In this document: in pieces, positions 10,923 to 19,667 of the stretch | Numbering within the stretch: position 1 is the stretch's first letter | Layout: the number at the start of each line of letters is the position of its first letter | From: DATMNI01 sp035570275 | GTDB taxonomy: Bacteria > Acidobacteriota > Terriglobia > Bryobacterales > Bryobacteraceae | Reading direction: 5' to 3' | DNA: 64,000 nucleotides | NCBI GenBank assembly: GCA_035570275.1 | Contig: DATMNI010000285.1 | Location: 30,686 to 94,685 of the forward strand | The notes under the pieces: model-generated | The model's input: the letters and a program-made list of their open reading frames with translations, nothing else | Told to the model about the DNA's origin: nothing | The model's database searches: none | Translations under genes and position numbers: made by a program

Positions 10923-13121
10923 ATGACAATTACAACAATCAAGTTCGCCAGCGCCGGTATTTTGACTGCCGGTTTCACGCTCACACTATGTGTTCATGCC
11001 CAGGACAATCGCTTCCCGGACCCGGTTTACCCTTTTGGCGCGGTGTATTTCCGCAAATCGAATCCCCCGGAACAGGATTGGGAGCGCGACCACAAGACTG
11101 CCGCTCAAATGGGCGTCAACATCTTCCGCCACTGGTTCATGTGGGCCTCGATTGAGAACTCGCCGGGTAAGTATGATTGGCGCGACTATGATCGGATGGT
11201 GGAGCTCGAAGGCCAAAACCACATCAAGGTCGTCATCGCCGAGATTGTCAACGGCGCACCCGAATGGATGTGGGACAAATATCCCCATGCGCGCCACATT
11301 GACAGCACCGGCGCTGAAGGCTACCCTGCCGTCGGCGGCAGTAGCGCCACCAGCAGCGCGCCCCTTTGTCTGGACAATGACGATGTGCAGGGCCAGGCCG
11401 GAAAGTTCCTGACTGCGCTGGTCTCGCGCTATCGCGACAATCCCGCCACCTTGGGCTACGATGTATGGAACGAGGGGGGGATGCAAGAATGCTTTTGTCC
11501 CGCTACCCAGGCTAAATTCCGCGACTGGTTGAAAGCAAAATACGGTACAATCGAAGCCCTCGGAAAGGCCTGGCACCGCTACAGCTTCGGCGACTGGCAA
11601 TCGATTCATCCGCCGCGCGGCGGTGGCGGCTACCCCGATTCGCTCGACTGGATCGCATTCCGGCGGGACGACGCGATTCGCCTGCTGCACTGGCGCACGG
11701 AACTGATTCGCCGATTGGACAAGAGAAACAAGGTAACCGCGCACGGCGTGGGAACTCTCACCGACATCGGGTGGCGAACGGCAGCCGACGTGGACTTGTA
11801 CGGCTACACGTGGGTTGCCTCACGCCACACCAACGATCCCTGGATGCAGTTTCAGGCGGTGGACGTAGTCCGGGGCGCCTCGCGCGGCAAGCCGTTCTGG
11901 CACGCCGAAGCGACGGGCGGGCCGCTCTGGCTGCAGCCGCAGGTGATCAATCGCCCATTGGAAGATGGCCGCAGCTCGGACGATAAGGACGTCCGTGTCT
12001 GGAGCCTGATCGATATGACTGCCGGCGCTACCGGCATCCTCTTCACACGCTGGCGTCCGTTGTTGGACGGCCCGTTGTTTGGGGCGTTTGGGCCGATGGG
12101 GATGGACGGTTCGGTCACCCCACGGGCGGAGATGGCCAGCACGTTGGCACGCTGGACCAACGCGCATGGTGACATTTGGAAGTCGCGGCCGGTCAAGGGC
12201 GACGTGGGTATTGTCTTCGTCCCGGAGGCCGACGATTTTAACGGGATCCAGAGCGGCGCCGCGGCTGGTGGTGGCGGTGGCCGCGGGGGCCGCGGTGCCG
12301 CGGCTGGGGGCGGCGGGGGAACAGCGGCCGGAGCCTACGTCCAATCTCTGCAAGGCGCCTACCAGGCCTTTTTCGACTCGAATATCCAGGCTGACTTCGT
12401 CGGTGTCAATGACATTGGAGAATATCCCGTCATCTATCTCGCCTACCCCGAGATGCTCAAGAAATCCACGGCGGACAAGCTGCGCGACTATGTCGCTAAG
12501 GGCGGCAAGTTAATCAGTGAAGGATGCCCCGGGTATTTCGGGGACGGTGGCACGGTGGGCGCCGTGCAGCCAAACCTTGGCCTGGACGAGTTGTTCGGAG
12601 CCCGCGAGACTTATGTCCAGTTCACTCCCGACCTGCTGGACAGGCTGACCCTGACCGTGAGGGACAAACAAATCGGTGGAGGGTACTTCCTGCAGGAGTA
12701 CAAGCTGGCGGGAGGGCAGGCGGTGGGCCAGTACGCCAACGGACACATCGCAGCCGTCGAGCACACCTCGGGCAAAGGAAAGACACTGTTGATCGGCACA
12801 TTCCCGGGCGGGAGCTATTACCGGAACCACTCGCCTGCGGCACGCGAATTCTTCGCTGGCCTGCTAACCTGGGCGGGTATCCAGCAGCAGGTGCAGTCGA
12901 GCGACCCGGAAGTGAAAGCCAGGCTTCATAAAGGAGCCGGCGGCACTTATATTTGGGTTGTGAATCCCACGCGAACGGTGCGGACGGTGAAGATCACACT
13001 GCCCTCCACGTTTCAACGCGCCACGGAACTCTGGCAGGAATCGAGCCACACCGCCGTTGACGGCAAGACACTGACTACGACCGTCGAAGACCGGAACGCC
13101 GCCGTCATTCGGCTGGACTAA
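10923..13121 (+). CDS. GH42 beta-galactosidase-like glycoside hydrolase, secreted
   Basis: 732 residues with a Sec signal peptide ending near VHAQD. The barrel starts at PFGAVYFRKSN and keeps the family motifs. The general acid/base is Glu184 in WNEGG, the nucleophile is Glu329 in FWHAEATGG, and the ECFCPATQAKFRDWL segment matches the GH42 Cys loop. Residues about 445-470 are a Gly/Arg/Ala-rich tract, then an amidotransferase-like trimerisation domain (YPVIYLAYPEML, GGKLISEGCPGYFGDGG), then a small C-terminal beta domain. Both catalytic residues are present, so it is probably active, releasing galactose or a related sugar from oligosaccharides in the periplasm. It is 63 bp after the receptor gene and 19 bp before the PQQ dehydrogenase, so all three may share a transcript. 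Confidence 0.88.
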   Translation: MTITTIKFASAGILTAGFTLTLCVHAQDNRFPDPVYPFGAVYFRKSNPPEQDWERDHKTAAQMGVNIFRHWFMWASIENSPGKYDWRDYDRMVELEGQNHIKVVIAEIVNGAPEWMWDKYPHARHIDSTGAEGYPAVGGSSATSSAPLCLDNDDVQGQAGKFLTALVSRYRDNPATLGYDVWNEGGMQECFCPATQAKFRDWLKAKYGTIEALGKAWHRYSFGDWQSIHPPRGGGGYPDSLDWIAFRRDDAIRLLHWRTELIRRLDKRNKVTAHGVGTLTDIGWRTAADVDLYGYTWVASRHTNDPWMQFQAVDVVRGASRGKPFWHAEATGGPLWLQPQVINRPLEDGRSSDDKDVRVWSLIDMTAGATGILFTRWRPLLDGPLFGAFGPMGMDGSVTPRAEMASTLARWTNAHGDIWKSRPVKGDVGIVFVPEADDFNGIQSGAAAGGGGGRGGRGAAAGGGGGTAAGAYVQSLQGAYQAFFDSNIQADFVGVNDIGEYPVIYLAYPEMLKKSTADKLRDYVAKGGKLISEGCPGYFGDGGTVGAVQPNLGLDELFGARETYVQFTPDLLDRLTLTVRDKQIGGGYFLQEYKLAGGQAVGQYANGHIAAVEHTSGKGKTLLIGTFPGGSYYRNHSPAAREFFAGLLTWAGIQQQVQSSDPEVKARLHKGAGGTYIWVVNPTRTVRTVKITLPSTFQRATELWQESSHTAVDGKTLTTTVEDRNAAVIRLD

Positions 13122-13140
13122 GGGGAAGGAGTACGGACTT

Positions 13141-15039
13141 ATGAGCCCGGGGAAGCCGAATCGCCGGCAGTTCTTGCAGACTGGTATTGCGCTTACAGCG
13201 GGCGCCACGGGTAGGATTGCCGGACAGGTCCTCCCGGGAGCACGCGCGGCGTCTAAAGATCCCGCCCGCGAGTGGCATCATTATGGAGGCGACCCGGGAG
13301 CGACCCGGTACTCGCCGCTGGATCAAATCAAGCCCTCCAACGTCAAGCAACTCAAGGTGGCATGGGTACATCATACTGAGGATGCCATGGAGCGGCCGGC
13401 AACCACGATTGAGTGCGAGCCGACCGTGGTCGACGGCGTGATGTACATCCAGACGGCGCAGCTGCAGACACGGGCTTTGGACCCCGTAACCGGTAAGGCG
13501 TTGTGGAACTTCGACCCCAGGGCGAGCCGGCAAGGACGGGGCGCTTCGGGGTTTAGCCGGGGCGTTACCTACTGGCAGAATCCGGATGACGCCAAGGATC
13601 GGCGGATCTATGCGCCGGATGCGGGTCAACTGCATTGTCTGAACGCCAAAACCGGCGAACCGAACCCGGGTTTCGCTCAGGAGGGAGTGCTCGACCTGGT
13701 CAAGGGCTACGATCCGGATCGGCCCGACCAGTGGGTGAGGCTCACCAGCCCTCCCACGGTTTACAACGGAATACTGATCTGTGGCGGAGAAGTGGGCGAG
13801 GCTCAGGATGCGGCCCCCGGTCATATTCGGGGCTTCGATGCCAAGACCGGCAAACTCCGCTGGATTTTCCACACTATCCCCAAGCCTGGCGAATTCGGGC
13901 ACGACACGTGGGGCGGTGATTCGTGGAAACGGGCGGGCGGCACCAACAACTGGGGCGGCATGAGTGTGGATCTGAAGCGGGGGTGGGTGTTCGCTTCGAC
14001 TGGCGCGCCGTCATTCAATTACTACGCCGGCGACCGTAAGGGTACCAACCTGTTCTCGGACTGCGTTCTCGCGCTGAAGGCCGAGACCGGAGAGCGGGTA
14101 TGGCATTTTCAAACTACCCACCACGACACCTGGGACTACGACCTCCCCTGCCAGCCATCGTTAATTACGATGTCACAGGGCGGCCGTCAATTCGATGCCG
14201 TAGCGCAGATGAGTAAGATGGGCTTGGTGTTTCTGTTCGACCGGGCCACCGGCAAGCCGGTATTCCCAATCGAAGAGCGGCCGGTTCCGGCGTCCACTGT
14301 GCCTGGCGAGGAACTGTGGCCCACGCAGCCGTTTCCGGTCAAGCCGCCGCCGCTGAACCGGCTCAATTTCAGCGAAGACGAAGTGGCAAATCTTTCGCCG
14401 GAATCCAAAGCCGCGATCCTGGCGGTTGTGCGAAAGTCAAAATATGGACCGATTTACACGCCGATAAGCCTGGAGGGAACCATCGTCCACCCGGGATTTC
14501 GGGGCGGAGTTCTCTGGGGCGGGGCGAGTTTCGACCCGAAATTGGGCAGGCTATTTGTGAACTCGGATGAAAGCGCCAACGTCGCCGCGCTGTCGAAGGC
14601 GCCTCCCGATAAAGACTATCCTTATGTACTGACGCAGCGAGCCCGGTTCCTGGATCCGGACGGCTACCCGGCGATCAAACCACCATGGGGCTATATGACG
14701 GCAATCGACCTGGAAAGCGGCTCATTTGCCTGGCGGGTGGTAAACGGCGAGTACGAGGCTCTGAAGGCCAGGGGTGTTGCGAAGACCGGCACTTATTCGA
14801 CTGGCGGATCCATCGCCACGGCGGGCGGCCTCGTGTTTATAGCTTCCACTTATGACGGGAAATTCCGCGCCTTTGACTCGAAGAGCGGCGAAATCCTATG
14901 GGAGTATGCGCTGCCGGCGGCGGGTTATACCAATCCCTGCACTTACGAAGTGAATGGCCGGCAGTTCGTCACGATTGCATGCGGCGGCGGGAAGGGATTC
15001 AGCAAGCCGGGCGATCAGGTAGTCACTTTCGCCTTATGA
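13141..15039 (+). CDS. PQQ-dependent dehydrogenase, Tat-exported
   Basis: 632-residue periplasmic quinoprotein that would oxidise an alcohol or sugar with pyrroloquinoline quinone. A twin-arginine leader (NRRQFLQTGIALTAG) is at the N-terminus. The eight-bladed propeller starts with WHHYGGDPGATRYSPLDQI and repeats blade motifs (ALDPVTGKALW, HCLNAKTGEPN, GFDAKTGKLRW, AFDSKSGEILW). WGGMSVD, HDTWDYDLPCQPSL and the final GGGKGFSKPGDQVV are typical of the family. The enzyme has no heme domain of its own. The next gene, overlapping by 4 bp (ATGA), encodes a multiheme cytochrome, its likely electron acceptor. The start follows an AAGGAG site. The substrate is unknown; context suggests sugars released by the neighbouring hydrolases. 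Confidence 0.9.
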   Translation: MSPGKPNRRQFLQTGIALTAGATGRIAGQVLPGARAASKDPAREWHHYGGDPGATRYSPLDQIKPSNVKQLKVAWVHHTEDAMERPATTIECEPTVVDGVMYIQTAQLQTRALDPVTGKALWNFDPRASRQGRGASGFSRGVTYWQNPDDAKDRRIYAPDAGQLHCLNAKTGEPNPGFAQEGVLDLVKGYDPDRPDQWVRLTSPPTVYNGILICGGEVGEAQDAAPGHIRGFDAKTGKLRWIFHTIPKPGEFGHDTWGGDSWKRAGGTNNWGGMSVDLKRGWVFASTGAPSFNYYAGDRKGTNLFSDCVLALKAETGERVWHFQTTHHDTWDYDLPCQPSLITMSQGGRQFDAVAQMSKMGLVFLFDRATGKPVFPIEERPVPASTVPGEELWPTQPFPVKPPPLNRLNFSEDEVANLSPESKAAILAVVRKSKYGPIYTPISLEGTIVHPGFRGGVLWGGASFDPKLGRLFVNSDESANVAALSKAPPDKDYPYVLTQRARFLDPDGYPAIKPPWGYMTAIDLESGSFAWRVVNGEYEALKARGVAKTGTYSTGGSIATAGGLVFIASTYDGKFRAFDSKSGEILWEYALPAAGYTNPCTYEVNGRQFVTIACGGGKGFSKPGDQVVTFAL

Positions 15040-15542
15040 GCCGGCTGAGCGACCTGCCGCGGGCGGCAATCCGGCTGACAGCAATCCTGCTGGCGGCGGT
15101 GCTTTCCGCGCAGCCGAACCCTGGGCCGCCGCAGCCGATACCCTTCAGTCACAAGACGCACACAGCGGCGGGTGTCAAATGCCTGGACTGCCATACCATT
15201 CGAAAGCCTGGTTTTGCGGCAGGCCTTCCGGGGGAAGCGGCCTGCATGGGGTGCCATTCGACGGTCAAGACGGATAGCCCGGCGATCCAAAAGCTCTCGG
15301 AGTTCCACAAGACCAGGAAGGCGGTGCCCTGGGTCAAGGTCTATAAGGTGCCCGATTATGTCTGGTTCTCTCACCAGGTTCATTACCGGGAAGCTCATAT
15401 CGAGTGTGACACCTGCCACGGTCTGGTGGCCGAGCGGGAGGCGATTGTCAAGGAAAGACCCACGTCCATGGCCTCATGTATCGAGTGCCACGAGAAGAAC
15501 AAGGCATCGACAGACTGCGGAACCTGCCACGACATACATTAG
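15036..15542 (+). CDS. Pentaheme c-type cytochrome
   Basis: 168-residue exported protein with a signal peptide ending near LSAQP. Five CXXCH heme motifs are visible: CLDCH, CMGCH, CDTCH, CIECH and CGTCH. FSHKTH and FSHQVH segments supply distal histidines as in the cytochrome c3/c7 class. I chose ATG 15036 because it overlaps the dehydrogenase stop (ATGA) and gives the signal peptide; the open frame begins earlier inside the dehydrogenase gene. Translational coupling to the PQQ enzyme implies transfer of electrons from reduced PQQ to the respiratory chain. A multiheme partner is unusual, since most such dehydrogenases use a monoheme cytochrome. Confidence 0.88.
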   Translation: MSRLSDLPRAAIRLTAILLAAVLSAQPNPGPPQPIPFSHKTHTAAGVKCLDCHTIRKPGFAAGLPGEAACMGCHSTVKTDSPAIQKLSEFHKTRKAVPWVKVYKVPDYVWFSHQVHYREAHIECDTCHGLVAEREAIVKERPTSMASCIECHEKNKASTDCGTCHDIH

Positions 15543-15807
15543 TTGGTTTGGGCGCGCGCTTGCCGTCAGGGCCGCTAGCCCCATCCGGATCAGATTCTTG
15601 CTACCGCCTTATTGTCCCAACCGGCTCGATGCAGCTCCAGTCATCCTCTCCCCCTCCGTTGCCCCTGAATCCGCGGTGCCCCGCGTAGGCTAATGTAATG
15701 TACACCCGGCGATAACGGACGCTCCGATCGCTTGGCGCCTTCCGCCCGGGTTCGGACTCCCCCGGAAATCCATATCGCCGCATTGCCGCGACACGTCAAA
15801 ACAGAGC

Positions 15808-15834
15808 TTGACAGGTAGAAATTCGTCTGATATG
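15808..15834 (+). promoter_or_regulatory. Putative sigma-70 promoter of third TonB-dependent receptor
   Basis: TTGACA (15808-15813), 15 bp, GATATG (15829-15834), within a 358-bp gap between the cytochrome and receptor genes. The geometry parallels the promoter at 7328. The -10 match is weak. I see nothing else in the upstream half of the gap. Confidence 0.4.
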
Positions 15835-15839
15835 TGTAA

Positions 15840-15858
15840 TGGTCATACCGTTAGACCA
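15840..15858. promoter_or_regulatory. TGGTC...GACCA dyad, operator candidate
   Basis: TGGTC (15840-15844) and GACCA (15854-15858) face each other across 9 bp. The left part alone (TGGTCATACCG) fits the TGGT-N3-ACC pattern seen at 7371. It lies directly after the putative -10. Probably the same regulator binds both sites. Confidence 0.42.
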
Positions 15859-15900
15859 ATCCGAAAAAGAAGACAGGTCGACGCTGAAGGGAGTACAAAA

Positions 15901-18900
15901 ATGCTTTCCATGTCGAAAATGCTTCGGTGTGCAGTTCTGGCCGGAACCATTGGCGTGAGTTCCCTTTTCCTCTCCGCTCAGACAGGGACGTCCCAGTTGA
16001 CTGGAATTCTGACTGACCCAGCTAAGGCGCTTATCGCGGGCGCCCAGGTAACACTAACAAACGTTGGCACCGGCGCTGCACGGTCCACAACCTCGAACAG
16101 CGACGGATATTACACCTTGGTCCTGCTTGAGCCAGGCATATACACGCTCCGCGTTCAAAAGACAGGTTTTGAGACCATGGTCCAGACAGGGCTCAAACTG
16201 GATGTGGCGCAAAGCGCACGGCTGGATTTCACGCTATCGCTCGGCTCAGTAAATCAGGAGATATCCGTCAGTGCCAGCGGCGCGCTGCTCGAATCGGAGA
16301 CAGCCACACTCGGACAAACAATCGATAACAACGCAATCGTGAATCTGCCGCTGAACGGACGAAATAGTTACGCATTTGCCACTCTGGTGCCAGGAGTTCG
16401 AGCCGCTCTGTTGTTCACGGGCGTGGCTTATTCCTTCTTCACGGACCAATACGTCTCCATCAACGGTTCCCGGCCAAATCAAAACCTCTTTCTCCTCGAC
16501 GGAGGAGCCAATTCGAACGCCGCCTTCAATGGACCCGGATTCTACCCATCCGTCGATCTTGTGCAGGAGTACAAGGTGCAAACCAACAACTACAGCGCCG
16601 AGTACACGGAAACCACGGGCGGTGTGGTCAACGTAGTCACCAAGTCGGGAACCAACCAGGTCCATGGGGATCTGTTCGAGTTTTTGAGAAACAGCAAATT
16701 AGAGGCCACGAACTTTTTCATCAATCAGGCGGGACAAACGAAGGGCGCGTTTATATTTAATGAGTTTGGCGGGACGGTTGGCGGACCGGTGGTAATTCCG
16801 CACCTTTACAACGGCCGCAACCGCACATTTTTCTTCTTCTCCTACGATGGTCTCCGGTGGGTTCAATCCTATCCGATGACCACGTCTTTGCCCACTACCG
16901 CCCAGCGGACCGGCGATTTTTCCAACACAAAGAACCAGAACGGCCAGCTGGTAACCATATACGACCCGGCCTCGACAGTTCCAAACCCGAGCGTGCCCGG
17001 CACCTTCACCAGGTCGCCGTTCGCGGGAAATATCATTCCGGTGTCGCGTCAGGATCCGGTTGCGGTGAACATCATGAACCATGTGCCCCCGCCCAACCTC
17101 ACGGGAGCGCCCTTTACCGCTGCTAACAACTTCACCTCCAATGCATCGGCGCCCCTGGTGAAGGACGCATATAGTCAGCGCCTCGACGAGGCTTTTAACG
17201 ATTCGAACAGATTCTTCGCGCGGGTTTCCATTCAGCAGACCGACACGGGAAGGCCGAAATTGTATGGTCCGGAGTTTCTGGTCGCCACGCCGATCAACGC
17301 CACCAACGAGTATGACAACAGCCGCCAGGCCACCACGGGCTACACCCGAATTATTAATCCGACAACGGTGATGGACCTCAGCTCCAGTTTTGTCAGATAC
17401 ACTCTTCTGCGGATAACTCCCGCCGTGGGCTTTAATCCAGTGAACCTTGGCCAACCCGCCTACATGAACCAGTTACAACCTGCGTTAACTCCCTGCTTTC
17501 CGGTTGCCGCGGTTAGCGGACTCGGCGTGCCGCTGCTCGCTTCGGGCGTGGGCGGCGGCTTCATCGGAAGTTGCGGCGTCCTTAACGACGGTTACGATAA
17601 TTTTAACGAGCATGGAACCTTCACCCGGACCGCGGGCAACCACACTGTGAAGTTCGGCGCCCGGTTCACGGTCAAGCGCCTCAATACGAATCGCTACTCC
17701 GTGGCCAATTCTTCGTACTCGTTCACCCCCAGTTTCACGCAAGGCCCGAACCCGCAGGCCGCCAGCGCCACCAGCGGTGTTGCCTTTGCCAGTATGCTTC
17801 TTGGAGTGGGCACCGGCAGTATAACCACGAACGGGCCAGGCGTTTCGTTGGCGGAGAAATCCTACGGGGGCTTCGTCCAGGACGATTGGAAGGTCACCAG
17901 CCGGCTGACTTTGAACTTAGGCATCCGATGGGACCACATCGACCCCCGAAACGAGCGGTACAACCGTATTACAGATTTCAATTTCACCGCTCCTTCTCCT
18001 CTGAAGGTTAGCGGATTCAACCTTACGGGCGGCCTGGAATTTCCCGGCGTCAATGGATTACCCAGGGGGGACTACAGCTCCTCGTGGCGCGATGTTGCCC
18101 CCCGCTTTGGGTTCGCGTATCTGGTGACTCCTCGGACCGTGGTCCGGGGCGGTGTGGGAGTTTTTTACGGACCTACCGGTAGCGCGAGCGTCAACGGAAA
18201 TACCGAGCCCATAGCCGGCTTTCAGAGTTCCACCGCCTGGGTGGGATCGATTGACGGCTTGTCCCCCACGAATTACCTCTCGAATCCCTATCCAAACGGT
18301 TTCATCCGCGCCACTGGAAGTTCACTAGGCCTCGGCACGTTGCTGGGCAACTCCATTGTGGGTTTGGACCGGGACCACCGCGACTCCCAGGCGTATCAGT
18401 GGAATGTTGGGATTCAACAGACGCTGCCAGGTCAATTCGTGGTGGAGGCCGCCTACGCCGGCAGCAGGGGACTCCACCTGGTCGGCGATCTCAACTACAA
18501 TGCCCTGCCGGACCAGAATCTCGCGCTGGGCAGTACGTTGACGGCTAAGGTCGCAAATCCTCTTTTCGGTCTGCTGCCGGCCGGATCCGCCTTGAACACT
18601 CCCACCATTTCCGCCGGACAGCTATTGCTGCCCTATCCGCAGTTCTCCGCCGTGACCATGGGCTTTTCTTCCTATGCATCGTCTGTCTATCATGCGTTTG
18701 AACTTACCGCGCGCCGCCGGGTTTCCAGTAACTTGAGCATGCTGCTGTCTTACACTTTCTCAAAATCGATGGATGACGATCCGAATGTGACCGAAGGCGG
18801 CTTTCCGGGCGAATCCATCTCGGGAACGTCTTTTCAGGATCCGAACAACCGGCGCGGCGAACGCGCGCTTTCTCCGTTCGATGCGCCTCAGTCGTTCACC

Positions 18901-19434
18901 GTCAGCGCTGTCTATAACCTGCCGTTCGGTCCTGGACACGCCCTTCTTGCGAATAAGGGATTGCTGAGCGGGATCTTCGGCAACTGGCGCCTTAATGGGA
19001 TCAACACATTTCGAAGCGGAGTTCCGCTCGGCCTGACCACGGCTTCCAACACGCTGGGGACGTTCGAAGGAACGCAGCGGCCAAACTGGAACGGCGCGAT
19101 TCAAACTGTCAGTGGGCCAATCTCGAACCGGCTGAATGATTACTTCAATACGGCCGCCTTCACTACACCTGCCCCATTTACGTACGGCAACACCGGACGC
19201 CTTCTCTCGAGTTTGCGGGGGCCTGGCGTTGTGAACCTCGATCTTTCCCTGGACAAGGAGTTCCCGGTCATCGAGCGAGTCAGGCTGCAGTTCCGGGCGG
19301 AAGCGTTCAATTCTCTCAATCATCCACTATTTGGCTTGCCTGGGGTCGTGATTGGATCTTCCACCGCGGGGGTAATCAGCCAGCAATTGAACCTGCCTAG
19401 AGACATACAGTTTGGGCTAAAGCTTCTTTTCTGA
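15901..19434 (+). CDS. Oar-like TonB-dependent receptor
   Basis: About 1,177 residues. ATG 15901 is preferred over the upstream open frame because GAAGGGAG lies about 7 bases before it and the signal peptide (MLRCAVLAGTIGVSSLFLSAQ) begins there. Residues about 30-110 are the carboxypeptidase-regulatory-like domain (ALIAGAQVTLTNVGTG). The plug carries NLPLNGRN near residue 148 and KSGTNQVHGDLFEFLRN. The barrel ends in FGLKLLF. It shares design and probable regulation with the receptor at 7479 but is clearly divergent from it, so the two probably take different ligands. It closes the sugar-related region. Confidence 0.9.
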   Translation: MLSMSKMLRCAVLAGTIGVSSLFLSAQTGTSQLTGILTDPAKALIAGAQVTLTNVGTGAARSTTSNSDGYYTLVLLEPGIYTLRVQKTGFETMVQTGLKLDVAQSARLDFTLSLGSVNQEISVSASGALLESETATLGQTIDNNAIVNLPLNGRNSYAFATLVPGVRAALLFTGVAYSFFTDQYVSINGSRPNQNLFLLDGGANSNAAFNGPGFYPSVDLVQEYKVQTNNYSAEYTETTGGVVNVVTKSGTNQVHGDLFEFLRNSKLEATNFFINQAGQTKGAFIFNEFGGTVGGPVVIPHLYNGRNRTFFFFSYDGLRWVQSYPMTTSLPTTAQRTGDFSNTKNQNGQLVTIYDPASTVPNPSVPGTFTRSPFAGNIIPVSRQDPVAVNIMNHVPPPNLTGAPFTAANNFTSNASAPLVKDAYSQRLDEAFNDSNRFFARVSIQQTDTGRPKLYGPEFLVATPINATNEYDNSRQATTGYTRIINPTTVMDLSSSFVRYTLLRITPAVGFNPVNLGQPAYMNQLQPALTPCFPVAAVSGLGVPLLASGVGGGFIGSCGVLNDGYDNFNEHGTFTRTAGNHTVKFGARFTVKRLNTNRYSVANSSYSFTPSFTQGPNPQAASATSGVAFASMLLGVGTGSITTNGPGVSLAEKSYGGFVQDDWKVTSRLTLNLGIRWDHIDPRNERYNRITDFNFTAPSPLKVSGFNLTGGLEFPGVNGLPRGDYSSSWRDVAPRFGFAYLVTPRTVVRGGVGVFYGPTGSASVNGNTEPIAGFQSSTAWVGSIDGLSPTNYLSNPYPNGFIRATGSSLGLGTLLGNSIVGLDRDHRDSQAYQWNVGIQQTLPGQFVVEAAYAGSRGLHLVGDLNYNALPDQNLALGSTLTAKVANPLFGLLPAGSALNTPTISAGQLLLPYPQFSAVTMGFSSYASSVYHAFELTARRRVSSNLSMLLSYTFSKSMDDDPNVTEGGFPGESISGTSFQDPNNRRGERALSPFDAPQSFTVSAVYNLPFGPGHALLANKGLLSGIFGNWRLNGINTFRSGVPLGLTTASNTLGTFEGTQRPNWNGAIQTVSGPISNRLNDYFNTAAFTTPAPFTYGNTGRLLSSLRGPGVVNLDLSLDKEFPVIERVRLQFRAEAFNSLNHPLFGLPGVVIGSSTAGVISQQLNLPRDIQFGLKLLF

Positions 19435-19565
19435 AATTGCGGCGGTGTGAGACTTGCGAATCGTGCCTTACCCTACAGCGCCTTCGCGCTTCAGGTGAAA
19501 CGCCTTCGGCGTCCGGACACCCCTTATTCCTGGTGCGACCGGGATTTCGCGATCAGCAATCCTGC

Positions 19566-19591
19566 AAAGCACCCTCACGGTGAGGTGCTTT
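19566..19591 (+). terminator. Stem-loop between receptor and aminotransferase genes
   Basis: AAAGCACCCTCAC and GTGAGGTGCTTT pair with one bulge around a single G. It lies 131 bp after the receptor stop and 77 bp before the aminotransferase start. There is no clear U-run, so termination is only inferred. Confidence 0.35.
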
Positions 19592-19667
19592 GGGCTAAGC
19601 TGAGGAGTTGGAGGCCTTTTGTTGGCACTTGCAGCCGGCAGCCGGCTTCCTCCCAAGGCGGCACCAC

